Assembly (NCBI GenBank): GCA_050108195.1
Contig: JBNIDL010000001.1
Span: 186,001-250,000, forward strand
Origin: JBNIDL01 sp050108195
Lineage (GTDB): Bacteria > Pseudomonadota > Gammaproteobacteria > Enterobacterales > Enterobacteriaceae
Reading direction: 5' to 3'
Length of the DNA: 64,000 bases
Part shown: one piece after another, positions 17,511 to 27,549 of the stretch
How positions within the stretch are numbered: position 1 is the first letter of the stretch
How the letters are laid out: every line of letters begins with the position of its first letter
Translations under genes and position numbers: made by a program
Notes under the pieces: model-generated
Database searches by the model: none
What the model was told of the DNA's origin: nothing
What the model saw: the letters and a program-made list of their open reading frames with translations, nothing else

Positions 17511-19865
17511 ATGTATTTAGTTGAAAGTTGGATAAGAGAATGGATTAATCCAAATTTAAAAATAAAAGACGTTATAGAAAAAATCAATAAAATAGGATTT
17601 GAAATAAACAGCTTTTATAGTTTTAAATTATCAAAAAAATTTATTTTGGGTAAAGTTATGTTTTTTAAAAAACTTTACGATAGCTATTTATTAGTTACTT
17701 TAAATATAAATAAAAATAATAGCATTTTAGCAATTTTTAATGGTAATTATATTAAAATAAATAGTTTAGTATTAATATCAAAGATAGAAAATCCGTATTT
17801 TAAAAATATAAATATAAAAAATAAATTTATAAAGTATAAGGTCCATCTTTTTAATGAAGTTTCTTTCAAAAATAAAAATTTAGAGAATAAAGCTAAAAGA
17901 TCTTTGTTAGGTACAAATTTAACAAACTTTTTTAATTTATATAATTTAGCTTTTAAATTAGAAAAAATAAATGAAAGAGATGATTGTAACTATATTTTAG
18001 GTATAGTAAGAGAAATATCATCAACTTTTTCTATAAATTTTAAATTAAATAATTTTCCTAAAAAGTTAGATAATAAAATAAATAAAAAACTTAGGTTTAA
18101 CGTTAAAATTTTAGATCCTAAATACTGTCCTAAATATTTTTTTAGAATAATAAAGAACATAAATATTTCGCGTAATATACCTTATTGGATAAAGGAAAGA
18201 TTAAAATTATCTAATTTTAAATATGAAAATTCTATTTTTGATATAACAAACTATATTTTGTTAGAATTAGGTCAACCTGTAAACATAATGGACATGTTAA
18301 ATATAAAAAAAAAAATAGTACTAAGAAAAGCTATTTCAGGCGAATTTTTAATAGTAAAAAATAATAAAATAAAACTATCTGATAAATCTTTAGTTCTGTC
18401 AGATAACGAAAAAATATTGTCTTTGATACCTGGAATAAACAGTACTCTTGTTGACATAAATGAGAATACTAAAGATATTTTTATAGAAAGCGTTTCTTAC
18501 AATCCTTCTGAAATAAAATATAATATAAAGAAATATAAAATATCTAATAAATTTTCAGAGTTTTTTTTTAAAAAAATAGATTTTTCAACTCAAAAATTTG
18601 CAATAGAAAGAATTACTGAACTTATTGTAGATATATTTGGAGGAACTCCTAGCCCAATATTTGGGTTTGTAAATAAAGTTAAAACAAAGATAATTAGACT
18701 TAAATATTTAAATTTATTTAAAATAATAGGGTTAAAAATTACTGAGAAAAAAATAATTAATATTTTGACACGATTAGGTTATAAAATAAAAAATAAAAAT
18801 ACAGTTTATATTGATACTGTTATACCAAGTTGGAGAACAGATATAAAAAATGAAGACGATATAATAGAAGACATACTTAGAATGTATGGATATAGCAAAA
18901 TACCAATAGTTCCTATAAAAAGTAAAATTTTTTTCAGCAAAAAAGAAAAAAAAAAAAAATTACTTAACAAAATTAAATTATTGTTGACTAATAGAGGTTA
19001 TCAAGAAGTTATAACATATAGTTTTATAAGACCTAGTTCACAGTTGTTTTTAAAATCAAATATAAACCCTTTAATAGTATCTAATCCTATATCTTATGAT
19101 TATTCTTCCATGAGATTATCTTTAATACCTGGCATTTTAAAAACTGTTTCTTATAATCAAAATAGAAAACAGAAAAACATAAAAATATTTGAAAGCGGAT
19201 TATGTTTTATACCAAATGAAAAATTTAATTTATTTGTAGAACAAAAATTGATGATTTCTGGTGCGATTTCTGGAAATAAATTTAATTCACATTGGAGTGA
19301 AAAATATGGCAAATTAGATTTTTATGATCTAAAAGGAGATCTAGAGTCAGTTTTTTGTATAACTAATTATAATATTAATAATTTTGAATTTAAAAACAAT
19401 AAAAATATCGATTTTTTATGCCCTATAAAAAGTTCTAAAATTTTTTTTAAAAATAAATTTATTGGATATTTTGGGTTAATAAATAAAGAAAACTTTAAAA
19501 AATTTAATTTAAAACATGAAGTAATAGTATTTGAAATTTATCTTAATTACATTGAACTTCAAGATTTAAGTTTTAAAAAAAATATACCTAAAACACCTGT
19601 AAAAATAAGAGACATTTCTATAAAACTAAAAAAATGTATACCTTACTATATAATAATGAAAGAATGTAAAAAAATCATAAAAAATAAGTTGGTCGACATA
19701 GAAGTTTTTGATATGTACAAAGAAAATAAAGACTCTGAAAAAATTACTATGTCTATTAGATTGTTTATACAAGATAATAAAAACATGAAAAATGAAGAGA
19801 TAAATGATCTTTTGACAAAAACAATAGAAGCTTTAAAATTAAAATTTAATGTACTATTGAAGTAA
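17511..19865 (+). CDS. pheT: Phenylalanyl-tRNA synthetase beta subunit with eroded editing site
   Basis: The beta subunit binds tRNA-Phe and in most bacteria edits Tyr-tRNA-Phe. I use the ATG at 17511, because MYLVESWIREWINPNL matches the E. coli start; a TTG at 17496 is in frame but adds nothing. About 784 residues (795 in E. coli). The N-terminal OB-fold tRNA-binding region is poorly conserved. In the B3/B4 editing domain LGQPMHAFD of E. coli is LGQPVNIMD, and the GGIFGG loop is replaced by SLIPGINS, although the later Glu is kept. Downstream catalytic-like and B8 domains (PSWRTDIKNEDDIIED, GYQEVITYSF, FDMYKENKDSEK) are well conserved. Confidence 0.96.
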   Translation: MYLVESWIREWINPNLKIKDVIEKINKIGFEINSFYSFKLSKKFILGKVMFFKKLYDSYLLVTLNINKNNSILAIFNGNYIKINSLVLISKIENPYFKNINIKNKFIKYKVHLFNEVSFKNKNLENKAKRSLLGTNLTNFFNLYNLAFKLEKINERDDCNYILGIVREISSTFSINFKLNNFPKKLDNKINKKLRFNVKILDPKYCPKYFFRIIKNINISRNIPYWIKERLKLSNFKYENSIFDITNYILLELGQPVNIMDMLNIKKKIVLRKAISGEFLIVKNNKIKLSDKSLVLSDNEKILSLIPGINSTLVDINENTKDIFIESVSYNPSEIKYNIKKYKISNKFSEFFFKKIDFSTQKFAIERITELIVDIFGGTPSPIFGFVNKVKTKIIRLKYLNLFKIIGLKITEKKIINILTRLGYKIKNKNTVYIDTVIPSWRTDIKNEDDIIEDILRMYGYSKIPIVPIKSKIFFSKKEKKKKLLNKIKLLLTNRGYQEVITYSFIRPSSQLFLKSNINPLIVSNPISYDYSSMRLSLIPGILKTVSYNQNRKQKNIKIFESGLCFIPNEKFNLFVEQKLMISGAISGNKFNSHWSEKYGKLDFYDLKGDLESVFCITNYNINNFEFKNNKNIDFLCPIKSSKIFFKNKFIGYFGLINKENFKKFNLKHEVIVFEIYLNYIELQDLSFKKNIPKTPVKIRDISIKLKKCIPYYIIMKECKKIIKNKLVDIEVFDMYKENKDSEKITMSIRLFIQDNKNMKNEEINDLLTKTIEALKLKFNVLLK

Positions 19866-19875
19866 AAATAATTTT

Positions 19876-20883
19876 TTATAAAGATTTGTGTATTAATTTT
19901 ATTAAATTTTTGCTATCTTTCCATCCTAAACATCCATCTGTTACAGATTTACCATATATTATTTTTTTATTTTTTTTAATATTTTGTTTTCCACTTATTA
20001 AATTACTTTCCAACATTATTCCAATAATATTTTTATTATTTTTAACTATTCTGCATAAATATTCAACTACTTCTATTTGTTTAGTATAATTTTTTTTACT
20101 GTTTCCATGGCTACAATCTATAACGACTCTATTTAAAAGATTTAATTTTTTTAAAGATTGACAAATGCTATCTATATCTTTTTTATAAAAATTTGGAACT
20201 TTACCACCCCTCATAATTAAAAAACAATCGTTATTGCCCGATGTTTTATATGAATAGAATGTTCCATTTTTATCAGGTAAAAGTAAAATACTTGAATATT
20301 TAGATGTTATTATAGCATCTATAGCCACCTTAGTATTTCCATCGTTATTATTTTTAAATCCTACTGGAAAATCAAAAGATGAAGCTATTGATCTATAAAT
20401 AGGGCTTTCCGTTGTTCTTGCTCCTATAACACCAATAGTGATTAAATCACTTATATATTTGCTAATAATTGGTTCTAAAAATTCTGTTATTACAGGAATG
20501 TTTAGTTCATTTATTTTTTTTAATATTTTTCTAGAAATTAATATACCTTTATTCACATTAAAAGTATCATTCATATGTGGATCTATTATAACTCCCTTCC
20601 ATCCTGTAGTTGTTCTAGGCTTCTCTAGATAAACTCTCATAATTATTTCTAACTTGTCTCCATATTTATCTTTAAGGGAAGAAAGCCTCTTTGCGTACTC
20701 TATACTAGAAGAAGCATCGGTTATAGAGCATGGTCCTATCATTACCAAAAGTTTATCTATTTTTCTATAAATTATTTTTTTTATTTTTTTTCTAAATTTT
20801 AATATTTTATTATATATTTTATTAGATATTTTTGTTTTTTTCTTTAATTTTTTAATACAAAAAATTTTGTTAATTTTTTTCAT
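19876..20883 (-). CDS. aroH: 3-deoxy-7-phosphoheptulonate (DAHP) synthase, AroH by position
   Basis: The first enzyme of the shikimate pathway, joining phosphoenolpyruvate and erythrose 4-phosphate. The 335 residues show the class I (AroFGH) signature: MIGPCSITD near 48, EIIMRVYLEKPRTTTGWKG near 79, GARTTESPIYRSIAS, PVGFKNNNDG, SGNNDCFLIMRGG, VIDCSHGNS and GKSVTDGCLGW. The catalytic Cys sits in GPCS. Assignment to the Trp-sensitive AroH isozyme rests on its place between pheT and suf, as in E. coli; the sequence alone does not separate AroF, AroG and AroH. The first 35 residues, which form the feedback region in relatives, are Lys-rich and divergent. It supplies chorismate, needed here for folate (pabB, pabC). 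Confidence 0.92.
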   Translation of the reverse strand: MKKINKIFCIKKLKKKTKISNKIYNKILKFRKKIKKIIYRKIDKLLVMIGPCSITDASSSIEYAKRLSSLKDKYGDKLEIIMRVYLEKPRTTTGWKGVIIDPHMNDTFNVNKGILISRKILKKINELNIPVITEFLEPIISKYISDLITIGVIGARTTESPIYRSIASSFDFPVGFKNNNDGNTKVAIDAIITSKYSSILLLPDKNGTFYSYKTSGNNDCFLIMRGGKVPNFYKKDIDSICQSLKKLNLLNRVVIDCSHGNSKKNYTKQIEVVEYLCRIVKNNKNIIGIMLESNLISGKQNIKKNKKIIYGKSVTDGCLGWKDSKNLIKLIHKSL

Positions 20884-21103
20884 TTTATTTTTTAATATAT
20901 TTATTTAAATATATCAATTAATAAAGTATAAAACTTTTTAATTAAAAATATATTATATATATTTATATATATAAAATATAGTAAATATTTTATTTTTAAA
21001 AGTTATATATTAAAGTAATTAACTATATTTACTAATTTTACTTTTATGCTATCTAACATTTATAAAAAATTTTTTTTTAAATTAATTTTAGAATTAAATA
21101 ATT
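20884..21103. promoter_or_regulatory. Divergent aroH-suf spacer
   Basis: A 220-base region of nearly pure A/T between outward-facing aroH and sufB. It should hold the suf promoter. I see no convincing Fur, IscR or OxyR site and no sufA remnant that can be read in frame. No clear ribosome binding site is seen before sufB. Confidence 0.35.
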
Positions 21104-22519
21104 ATGAAAAATAAAGAAAATAATTCTTATAGGCATGGATTTTTTACTAAAATAAAGTCTAGAAAATTAAAAAAAGGCATTAGCAGTAAAATAATAAAAG
21201 AAATATCAAAAATAAGAAAAGAACCTGATTGGATGCTAAAATTTAGACTTAAAGCATACTATGCATGGAAGAAAATGAAAGAACCAAATTGGCTTAATGC
21301 TACATATAAATCTGTAAACTATAATAGTTATAGTTATTACAGTTATCCTAACTTAAATGAACAAAATAAAAATAAAAAAAAATCTTTTAATAAAATAAAA
21401 AATGCTTTTAATAAATTAGGTATTGAAATAGATAACAAAAAAAGTAAAATAGCTATAGATGCTATATTTGATTCAGTATCTATATCGACTACTAAGAAAA
21501 AATTTTTAAGGAAAAAAGGTATAATATTTTGTTCTTTTAATGAAGCCGTAAAAAAATATTCTTATATAGTTAAAAAGTATTTAGGCAGTGTAGTTCCATA
21601 TAATGATAATTTTTTTGCCGCTTTAAATTCAGCAGTAGCTTCTGACGGTACTTTTGTTTATGTTCCTAAAGGTGTGAAATGTCCGATAGAAATATCATCT
21701 TATTTTAGAATTAATTCCAAAAATGTGGGTCAATTTGAAAGAACTATGTTAATAGCAGATGAAGAAAGTTATATAAGTTATTTAGAAGGATGCTCTTCTT
21801 CTGTAGGTAATAAATTTAGATTACACGCAGCTGTGGTAGAAATAATATTAATGAAGAAGTCTAAAGTTAAGTATTCTACTGTACAAAATTGGTATCCAGG
21901 AAATTCAAAAAAAAGTGGAATACTTAATTTTGTAACAAAAAGGGCTATTTGTTTAGGAAAATATTCTAAAATGTCTTGGATTCAATCAGAAACTGGATCA
22001 GCAGTAACTTGGAAATACCCTAGCGTTATATTAAAAGGAAGATTTTCAAGTGGAAGTTTTTATTCTGTTTCTTTAACAAAAGATGTTCAACAAACTGATA
22101 CAGGGACTAAAATGATACATATTGGTAAAAACACTAATTCTACAATAATATCAAAAAGTGTATCTTTTGGTAAAAGTTCTAATACATATCGTAGCATTGT
22201 TAAAATTAGTAAAAAAGCGAATAATTGTAGGAATTATACACAATGTGATGCAATTTTAATAGGTAATAAATGTAGTTCTCATACATTTCCTATTATTGAG
22301 TCAAATAATTTTACATCTTTAGTAGAACATGAAGCAAAATCAGATAAAATAAGTGAAGATCAATTATTTTATTGTAGACAAAGAGGAATTAGTAAAGAAG
22401 ATTCTATTTTTGTTATAATTAATGGATTTTGTAAAAATATATTTTCTAAACTACCATTCGAATTTTCTGTCGAAGTTCAAGATATTTTAAAATCAAATAT
22501 AAAAAAAATTTTAACTTAA
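21104..22519 (+). CDS. sufB: Fe-S cluster assembly scaffold SufB
   Basis: SufB forms the SufBC2D scaffold on which Fe-S clusters are built. The 471 residues (495 in E. coli) carry the family blocks: KEPDWMLKFRLKAYYAW near 38, VASDGTFVYVPKGVKCPIEI near 180, the parallel beta-helix core, and the C-terminal SSHTFPIIE with its preceding Cys, VEHEAKSDKISEDQLFYC and GFCKNIFSKLP. It is the first gene of the operon; sufA is absent from its usual place upstream. Fe-S clusters made here would serve endonuclease III and others. Confidence 0.97.
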   Translation: MKNKENNSYRHGFFTKIKSRKLKKGISSKIIKEISKIRKEPDWMLKFRLKAYYAWKKMKEPNWLNATYKSVNYNSYSYYSYPNLNEQNKNKKKSFNKIKNAFNKLGIEIDNKKSKIAIDAIFDSVSISTTKKKFLRKKGIIFCSFNEAVKKYSYIVKKYLGSVVPYNDNFFAALNSAVASDGTFVYVPKGVKCPIEISSYFRINSKNVGQFERTMLIADEESYISYLEGCSSSVGNKFRLHAAVVEIILMKKSKVKYSTVQNWYPGNSKKSGILNFVTKRAICLGKYSKMSWIQSETGSAVTWKYPSVILKGRFSSGSFYSVSLTKDVQQTDTGTKMIHIGKNTNSTIISKSVSFGKSSNTYRSIVKISKKANNCRNYTQCDAILIGNKCSSHTFPIIESNNFTSLVEHEAKSDKISEDQLFYCRQRGISKEDSIFVIINGFCKNIFSKLPFEFSVEVQDILKSNIKKILT

Positions 22520-22543
22520 AAATATTTTTAGGGTAACAAATAA

Positions 22544-23281
22544 ATGCTATTTATTAAAAACTTGATAGTTTCAGTAAATAATAAATATATATTAAAAAAT
22601 TTAAATTTATTTATATATCCAGGCGAAGTTCATGCAATTATGGGGCCAAATGGATCTGGCAAAAGTACATTGTCTATGGTTTTATCTGGATATAAAAAAT
22701 ATAAAGTTATTTCGGGTAGTGTTTTATTTAAAAATAAAAATTTATTTAATTTAAATCAAGAAGAAAGAGCTAGAAGAGGATTATTTATATTATTGCAAAA
22801 TCCTATAGAAATACCTGGAGTGAATAATAATATTTTTTTATACAATGCAGTTAATAGTATAAGAAAGCATAATAAAAAAAAAAAAATTAATAAAATAAAA
22901 TTTTACAAAATTTTATACAAAATTTCCGATTATCTGAAAATAAATGAAAGTATTTTAACAAGGCCTGTAAATTTTGGATTATCTGGTGGAGAAAAGAAAA
23001 AAAATGAAATATTACAGATGATGTTATTAAAGCCTAGTTTTTGTATTTTTGACGAAATTGATTCTGGACTAGATGTAGATACATTAAAACTGGTATCTAA
23101 TTGTATAAATAAATTTAAGAATAAAAAAAGATCTTTTATTATAATAACTCATAATAAAAAAATTTTAGATTTCATTTGTCCAGATAAAGTACATATTTTA
23201 AAAGAAGGTAAAATAGTATTATCAGGTAATATATCTTTAGCAGAATTAGTAGAAAAAAATGGATATGAACAATTTACTTAA
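22544..23281 (+). CDS. sufC: Fe-S assembly ATPase SufC
   Basis: The ABC-type ATPase of SufBC2D. The 245 residues (248 in E. coli) have Walker A GPNGSGKST near 35, the Q-loop LQNPIEIPG, the signature LSGGEKKKNEI near 149, Walker B FCIFDEIDSGLD near 170 and the His switch IITHNKKIL. GGGTAAC lies a few bases before the ATG. The 3' end overlaps sufD by 23 bases. Confidence 0.97.
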   Translation: MLFIKNLIVSVNNKYILKNLNLFIYPGEVHAIMGPNGSGKSTLSMVLSGYKKYKVISGSVLFKNKNLFNLNQEERARRGLFILLQNPIEIPGVNNNIFLYNAVNSIRKHNKKKKINKIKFYKILYKISDYLKINESILTRPVNFGLSGGEKKKNEILQMMLLKPSFCIFDEIDSGLDVDTLKLVSNCINKFKNKKRSFIIITHNKKILDFICPDKVHILKEGKIVLSGNISLAELVEKNGYEQFT

Positions 23282-24500
23282 AAAAAAAAAAAATCTTTTT
23301 ATAAATAAATTATGCAATTTTTTTAATAAAAAATATTTAAAAAAATATAGTAAAATTTTTGAAAAAGATTACAAAAATAACTTTATTTTTTGGAATAATT
23401 TTTTAAACAACTCGTTTTTTAAAGAGAAAAAAACTAAATTTAAAATTAACGACGAAAATAAAAATATTATACCTAAAAATGTATATTGTGTTGTAATTTT
23501 TAATGGTAAAATATTAAATAAATTTACTAAGTTAAACAAAAAATGGAAAATTTACAAAAATAAAGTTTTATGCAAGGAATTTAATTTTATTAAATCTGAT
23601 TTAATTTCCAATATAATTTGTAAAAGAAGATTTTTAACTGACATTATAGAATTATTTAACAATAATGAATATTATCAATCTTTATATATTTTACATATAG
23701 TTGAAAATTTAAATAAAAATAAAAAAAAATTAAATTTAATTAAATATAACTATTTGATTAAAATAAAAAAAAATTCTAAAATAAATATATTTGAAAATTA
23801 TGTAAATTTAAATAGTAAAAAATGTTTTGTTATTTCTAATTCTTCTTTTTTTTTAGATAAAAATTCAAAATTAAAATATTTTTTGAATTTAAATAGAAAT
23901 AAAGATTATAATTTTTTATACAAAAAATTTAATTTAAATAAAAATACTGAAATAAAAAAAAGCATATTTTTAAATAAAGCAAAGTTTAGTAAAATTAATA
24001 TAAAGACAAACGCTAATAAAAAAAATATTAAAATTTTTATAAAAAGTTTAGTTATTTCCAACAATAAGTCTCTAGCTAAAATTAAAATAAAACTTAATCA
24101 TTTAAATAATAATTGTAAAAGCATACAAAACCATAAAATTGTTTCTAAAAAAGAAAGTTATATATCATTTGATAATTTAATAGAAATAAAAAAAAATACA
24201 AAAGATGTAGTGAGTCATATTAAAGTACACAACTTATTATTAGACAGTTCTTCTAATATAAAAATTTCTCCAAAACTTAAAATATATTCTTATAAATCTA
24301 AATGTACTCATAAAGTTGTAATTGGAAGTTTTAATAAAGATTACATTTTTTATTTAAGATCTAGAGGTATAAGTAAAAGAAAATCTCAGTATATAATGAT
24401 AGTATCGTTTATTAGTTCAGTTTTTAATAATTATATAAAAAATACAAAAAATTTTAAAATTAATGATTTAAATATAAGAAAAGTATTATATGAAAAATAA
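23259..24500 (+). CDS. sufD: Fe-S cluster assembly protein SufD
   Basis: SufD partners SufB in the scaffold and helps iron acquisition. The 413 residues (423 in E. coli) are poorly conserved in the first 200, where Lys and Asn dominate. The C-terminal third keeps the beta-helix and the diagnostic CTHKVVIGSFNKDYIFYLRSRGIS, including the His thought to act in cluster assembly. Start is ATG at 23259 within sufC or the ATG six bases later. The stop overlaps the sufS start by 11 bases. Confidence 0.94.
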   Translation: MDMNNLLKKKKNLFINKLCNFFNKKYLKKYSKIFEKDYKNNFIFWNNFLNNSFFKEKKTKFKINDENKNIIPKNVYCVVIFNGKILNKFTKLNKKWKIYKNKVLCKEFNFIKSDLISNIICKRRFLTDIIELFNNNEYYQSLYILHIVENLNKNKKKLNLIKYNYLIKIKKNSKINIFENYVNLNSKKCFVISNSSFFLDKNSKLKYFLNLNRNKDYNFLYKKFNLNKNTEIKKSIFLNKAKFSKINIKTNANKKNIKIFIKSLVISNNKSLAKIKIKLNHLNNNCKSIQNHKIVSKKESYISFDNLIEIKKNTKDVVSHIKVHNLLLDSSSNIKISPKLKIYSYKSKCTHKVVIGSFNKDYIFYLRSRGISKRKSQYIMIVSFISSVFNNYIKNTKNFKINDLNIRKVLYEK

Positions 24501-25698
24501 AATTCGTAATGATTTCCCTTTTTTTAAAAACACTAAAAATAAAGTAATTTATTTCGACAACGCTGCAAGTACACATAAACCCAAGTCTGTTATTGAATCA
24601 AAATTGAATTTTTATTCAAAAAAATATTCTTCAATACATAGAGGATCTTATGATTTAAGTAATGAGATTACGGTTAAAGTAGAAAAAATAAGAAAAAAAA
24701 TTGCTAAATTTATAAATGCTAAAAGTTTTAAAGAAATAATATTTACAAAAAATACTACAGAAGGAATTAATTTAGTGGCAAACTGGATCTGTAATATTAT
24801 AAAAAAAAAAGAAAACATAGTTATTAGTATAATGGAACATCACTCTAATATAATTCCTTGGCAAATAGTATCAATAAAAAAAAATTTAAAACTGAAGTAT
24901 ATTCCTTTATTAAAAAACGGTAACTTAAATTTAAATTTAATAAATAAAATTGTAAATGAAAACACTAAAGTTTTTTCAATAACTCACTTGTCTAATGTTT
25001 TAGGTATTGTAAATCCTATAAAAAAAATTGTAAAAATAGTTAGAAAATTAAGTAATGCTATAATAATTATAGATGGAGCACAATATGTAGCTCATAATGT
25101 TTTAGATGTAAGTAAAATAGACTGCGATTTTTATGTATTTTCAGGTCACAAAATGTATGGACCTACAGGAATAGGGGTTTTATATGGAAAAAAAAAAATA
25201 TTAGAAAATGTAGATCCATTAATATTTGGTGGAGGAATTGTAAATGATTTAAATATTGTGAAAAAAAAAATAAAAATTTGCGATATACCTTGGAAATTGG
25301 AAGCTGGCACTCCTAACATTAGTGGAATAATAGGCTTAGGAGCTGCAATTAATTATATAAACAAAATAAAAATAAGTAATATCGTTTGCTATGAAACTAA
25401 ATTAGTCAGCTATTTATTTAAAAAATTAAAAGAAATAAAAGGAATTATAATATATGGATCTGAATTAAGATCTGGAATTATATCCTTTAACATAAAAAAT
25501 TTACATTCTTACGATGTAGGAAGTTTCCTAAATCAATATGGAATATATATAAGAACCGGATATCATTGCGCTATACCATTAATAAGACATTTCAATGTTT
25601 CTGGAATGTGCAGAATATCTTTAGCTATATATAATAATTTAGATGAAATAAATTATTTAATTAAAAAAATAAACAAAATAAAAAAATTATTATACTAA
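24490..25698 (+). CDS. sufS: Cysteine desulfurase SufS
   Basis: A PLP enzyme that takes sulfur from cysteine and hands it to SufE. The 402 residues (406 in E. coli) show YFDNAASTHKP near 20, EHHSNIIPWQ near 119, the PLP pocket DGAQYVAH near 198, the Schiff-base Lys in FSGHKMYGPTGIG near 223, and the catalytic Cys in RTGYHCAIPL near 360. It is coupled to sufD by an 11-base overlap and followed by sufE after one base. Confidence 0.97.
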   Translation: MKNKIRNDFPFFKNTKNKVIYFDNAASTHKPKSVIESKLNFYSKKYSSIHRGSYDLSNEITVKVEKIRKKIAKFINAKSFKEIIFTKNTTEGINLVANWICNIIKKKENIVISIMEHHSNIIPWQIVSIKKNLKLKYIPLLKNGNLNLNLINKIVNENTKVFSITHLSNVLGIVNPIKKIVKIVRKLSNAIIIIDGAQYVAHNVLDVSKIDCDFYVFSGHKMYGPTGIGVLYGKKKILENVDPLIFGGGIVNDLNIVKKKIKICDIPWKLEAGTPNISGIIGLGAAINYINKIKISNIVCYETKLVSYLFKKLKEIKGIIIYGSELRSGIISFNIKNLHSYDVGSFLNQYGIYIRTGYHCAIPLIRHFNVSGMCRISLAIYNNLDEINYLIKKINKIKKLLY

Positions 25699-25699
25699 A

Positions 25700-26110
25700 A
25701 TGAAATTTATTAGTTTAAATAAAATTTTAGAAAATTTTTGTAATTGTAAAAATTGGGAAGAAAAATATTTATTTTTAATAGAATTAGGAAACGAGCTGTT
25801 TTTTTTTATTAAAAAAGTAAAATTTAAAAAATATCTAGTTGAAGGTTGTCAAAGTAATGTTTGGATAAAAATAGATATTAATAACAAAAAAAAATTAAAA
25901 ATTTATGGATATAGTGATTCTTCCGTAGTTAGAGGTATTGTATATATCATTATTTCAATGTTTAAAAATAAAAAAATAGAAAAAATAAAAAAAATAAACA
26001 TTTATTATTTTTTTAAAAAAATAAATTTATTTAAATACATCACTTACACTAGAGTTCAAGGAGTACATTCAATACTAAATCATATTTATAAAAAAATAAA
26101 AGAATATTGA
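25700..26110 (+). CDS. sufE: Sulfur acceptor protein SufE
   Basis: SufE accepts persulfide from SufS and delivers it to SufB. The 136 residues (138 in E. coli) contain the persulfide-carrying Cys in VEGCQSNVWI near 51, the DSSVVRGIVYIII helix and the final VQGVHSILNHI. It is the last gene of sufBCDSE and is separated by two bases from the convergent pykF stop. The lpp and ldtE genes usually found here are missing. Confidence 0.95.
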   Translation: MKFISLNKILENFCNCKNWEEKYLFLIELGNELFFFIKKVKFKKYLVEGCQSNVWIKIDINNKKKLKIYGYSDSSVVRGIVYIIISMFKNKKIEKIKKINIYYFFKKINLFKYITYTRVQGVHSILNHIYKKIKEY

Positions 26111-26112
26111 TT

Positions 26113-27519
26113 TTATATTACTTGTACGGAAATAGTGTTTGTATTTGTTATGTTTCCGGAAACCATTATTATTATGTTTCCTTTTTTTATTTTAAATTCT
26201 TTAATTGCTAAAAGTTTACCTAGTTTATAAAATTTTTCAATTGAATCTATTTTATTTACAAATTTAGTTATTACTCCTTTACATATCAATAATTGTTTAA
26301 ATGTGTTTATATTGCTTGTCATAGCTATAACTTTAGCTCTAGGAGAATATTTTCTTATTGATTTAGCAGATTTACCTAAATATGTTGAGACTATTATTAT
26401 TGAAGAATTTAATTTTTCTGAAATTTCTACCGCACTGCTGCAAATTGCTTCTGTTATTTTTATTTCATATTCATTATTATTAAATTTATTTTTAAAAAAA
26501 GACGTGTTGTTATCAGTTTTTTTACATATTTTAGCCATTATTTTTAAAGATTCTAAAGGATAACTACCTTTTGCACTTTCTCCTGATAACATAACGGCAT
26601 CAGTTCCATCTATTATAGCATTCGCAACATCGCCTGCTTCAGCTCTCGTAGGTCTAGGATTTTTAATCATAGACTCTAACATTTGAGTAGCAGTAATTAC
26701 TGGTTTTCTAGCATAGTTGCATTTTTTTATTATCATTTTTTGAGCAAAAATTACTTCTTCTACTGGAATTTCTACACCTAAATCTCCTCTAGCTACCATT
26801 ATACCATCAGATTCTTTTAAAATTTCATCAAAATTATTTAATCCTTCTTGATTTTCTATCTTTGATATTATTTGAACATTTTCTCCTTTATTTTCTTTTA
26901 AATATTCTTTTATATCTAAAACGTCCTGTCTTTTTCTAACAAAAGAAATGGCGATAAAATCTATATTTTTCCTTATACCAAACAATATATCTTCTTTATC
27001 TTTGTCTGAAATATATGGTAAAGATATTTTTATTCCAGGTAAATTAATACTTTTATTTTCTCCTAGTACCCCACTGTTAAGAACTTTACAAAATATTTTT
27101 TTTTCTTTTATTTTTTTTACTTTCATTTTTATTAATCCATCGTCTATCAAGACTTCGTCGCCTACTTTTAAATCGTTTGTTAATTTATTATGAGTAACTG
27201 AAACTATTTTTGAATTTCCAACGATATTTTTTTCTGTTGTTAAAATGAATTTTTGCCCAGATATTAGATTCACTTCTTTTTTTTTAAATAAATTTTTTGT
27301 TCTTATTTCTGGGCCCTTAGTATCAAGTAATATAGCTATAGGTATATCATATTTTTTTGATAAAAAATTAATTGAGTTTATTATTTTTCCATGACTTTCA
27401 TTTTTACCATGTGATAAATTAAGTCTTATTACATTCATTCCGTATTTTAGCATTTTTAACAACATTTTTTTAGAGCTTGTTGATGGCCCTATAGTACAAA
27501 CTATTTTTGTTTTTCTCAT
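26113..27519 (-). CDS. pykF: Pyruvate kinase I
   Basis: PykF makes ATP and pyruvate from phosphoenolpyruvate. I start it at the ATG at 27519 ([13 protein letters not shown]), which aligns with E. coli PykF; the frame extends further up but runs through a tRNA gene. About 468 residues (470 in E. coli). Visible features are [17 protein letters not shown], the substrate and metal segment [10 protein letters not shown], the signature [14 protein letters not shown] and the [26 protein letters not shown] block. The C-terminal allosteric domain is kept. It is the PykF rather than PykA type by sequence and by adjacency to suf. Confidence 0.96.
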   Translation of the reverse strand: MRKTKIVCTIGPSTSSKKMLLKMLKYGMNVIRLNLSHGKNESHGKIINSINFLSKKYDIPIAILLDTKGPEIRTKNLFKKKEVNLISGQKFILTTEKNIVGNSKIVSVTHNKLTNDLKVGDEVLIDDGLIKMKVKKIKEKKIFCKVLNSGVLGENKSINLPGIKISLPYISDKDKEDILFGIRKNIDFIAISFVRKRQDVLDIKEYLKENKGENVQIISKIENQEGLNNFDEILKESDGIMVARGDLGVEIPVEEVIFAQKMIIKKCNYARKPVITATQMLESMIKNPRPTRAEAGDVANAIIDGTDAVMLSGESAKGSYPLESLKIMAKICKKTDNNTSFFKNKFNNNEYEIKITEAICSSAVEISEKLNSSIIIVSTYLGKSAKSIRKYSPRAKVIAMTSNINTFKQLLICKGVITKFVNKIDSIEKFYKLGKLLAIKEFKIKKGNIIIMVSGNITNTNTISVQVI

Positions 27520-27549
27520 ATAGAATTTTGTTTTTGAAATATTTAAGTA

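Noticed and set aside
19876..20883. Calling the DAHP synthase AroG or AroF
   Set aside because: Sequence blocks are common to all three isozymes; location between pheT and suf matches aroH, so that name is preferred.
20884..21103. Possible sufA remnant or small RNA ahead of sufB
   Set aside because: No readable homologous segment or stable GC-bearing hairpin was found; composition alone explains the pattern.
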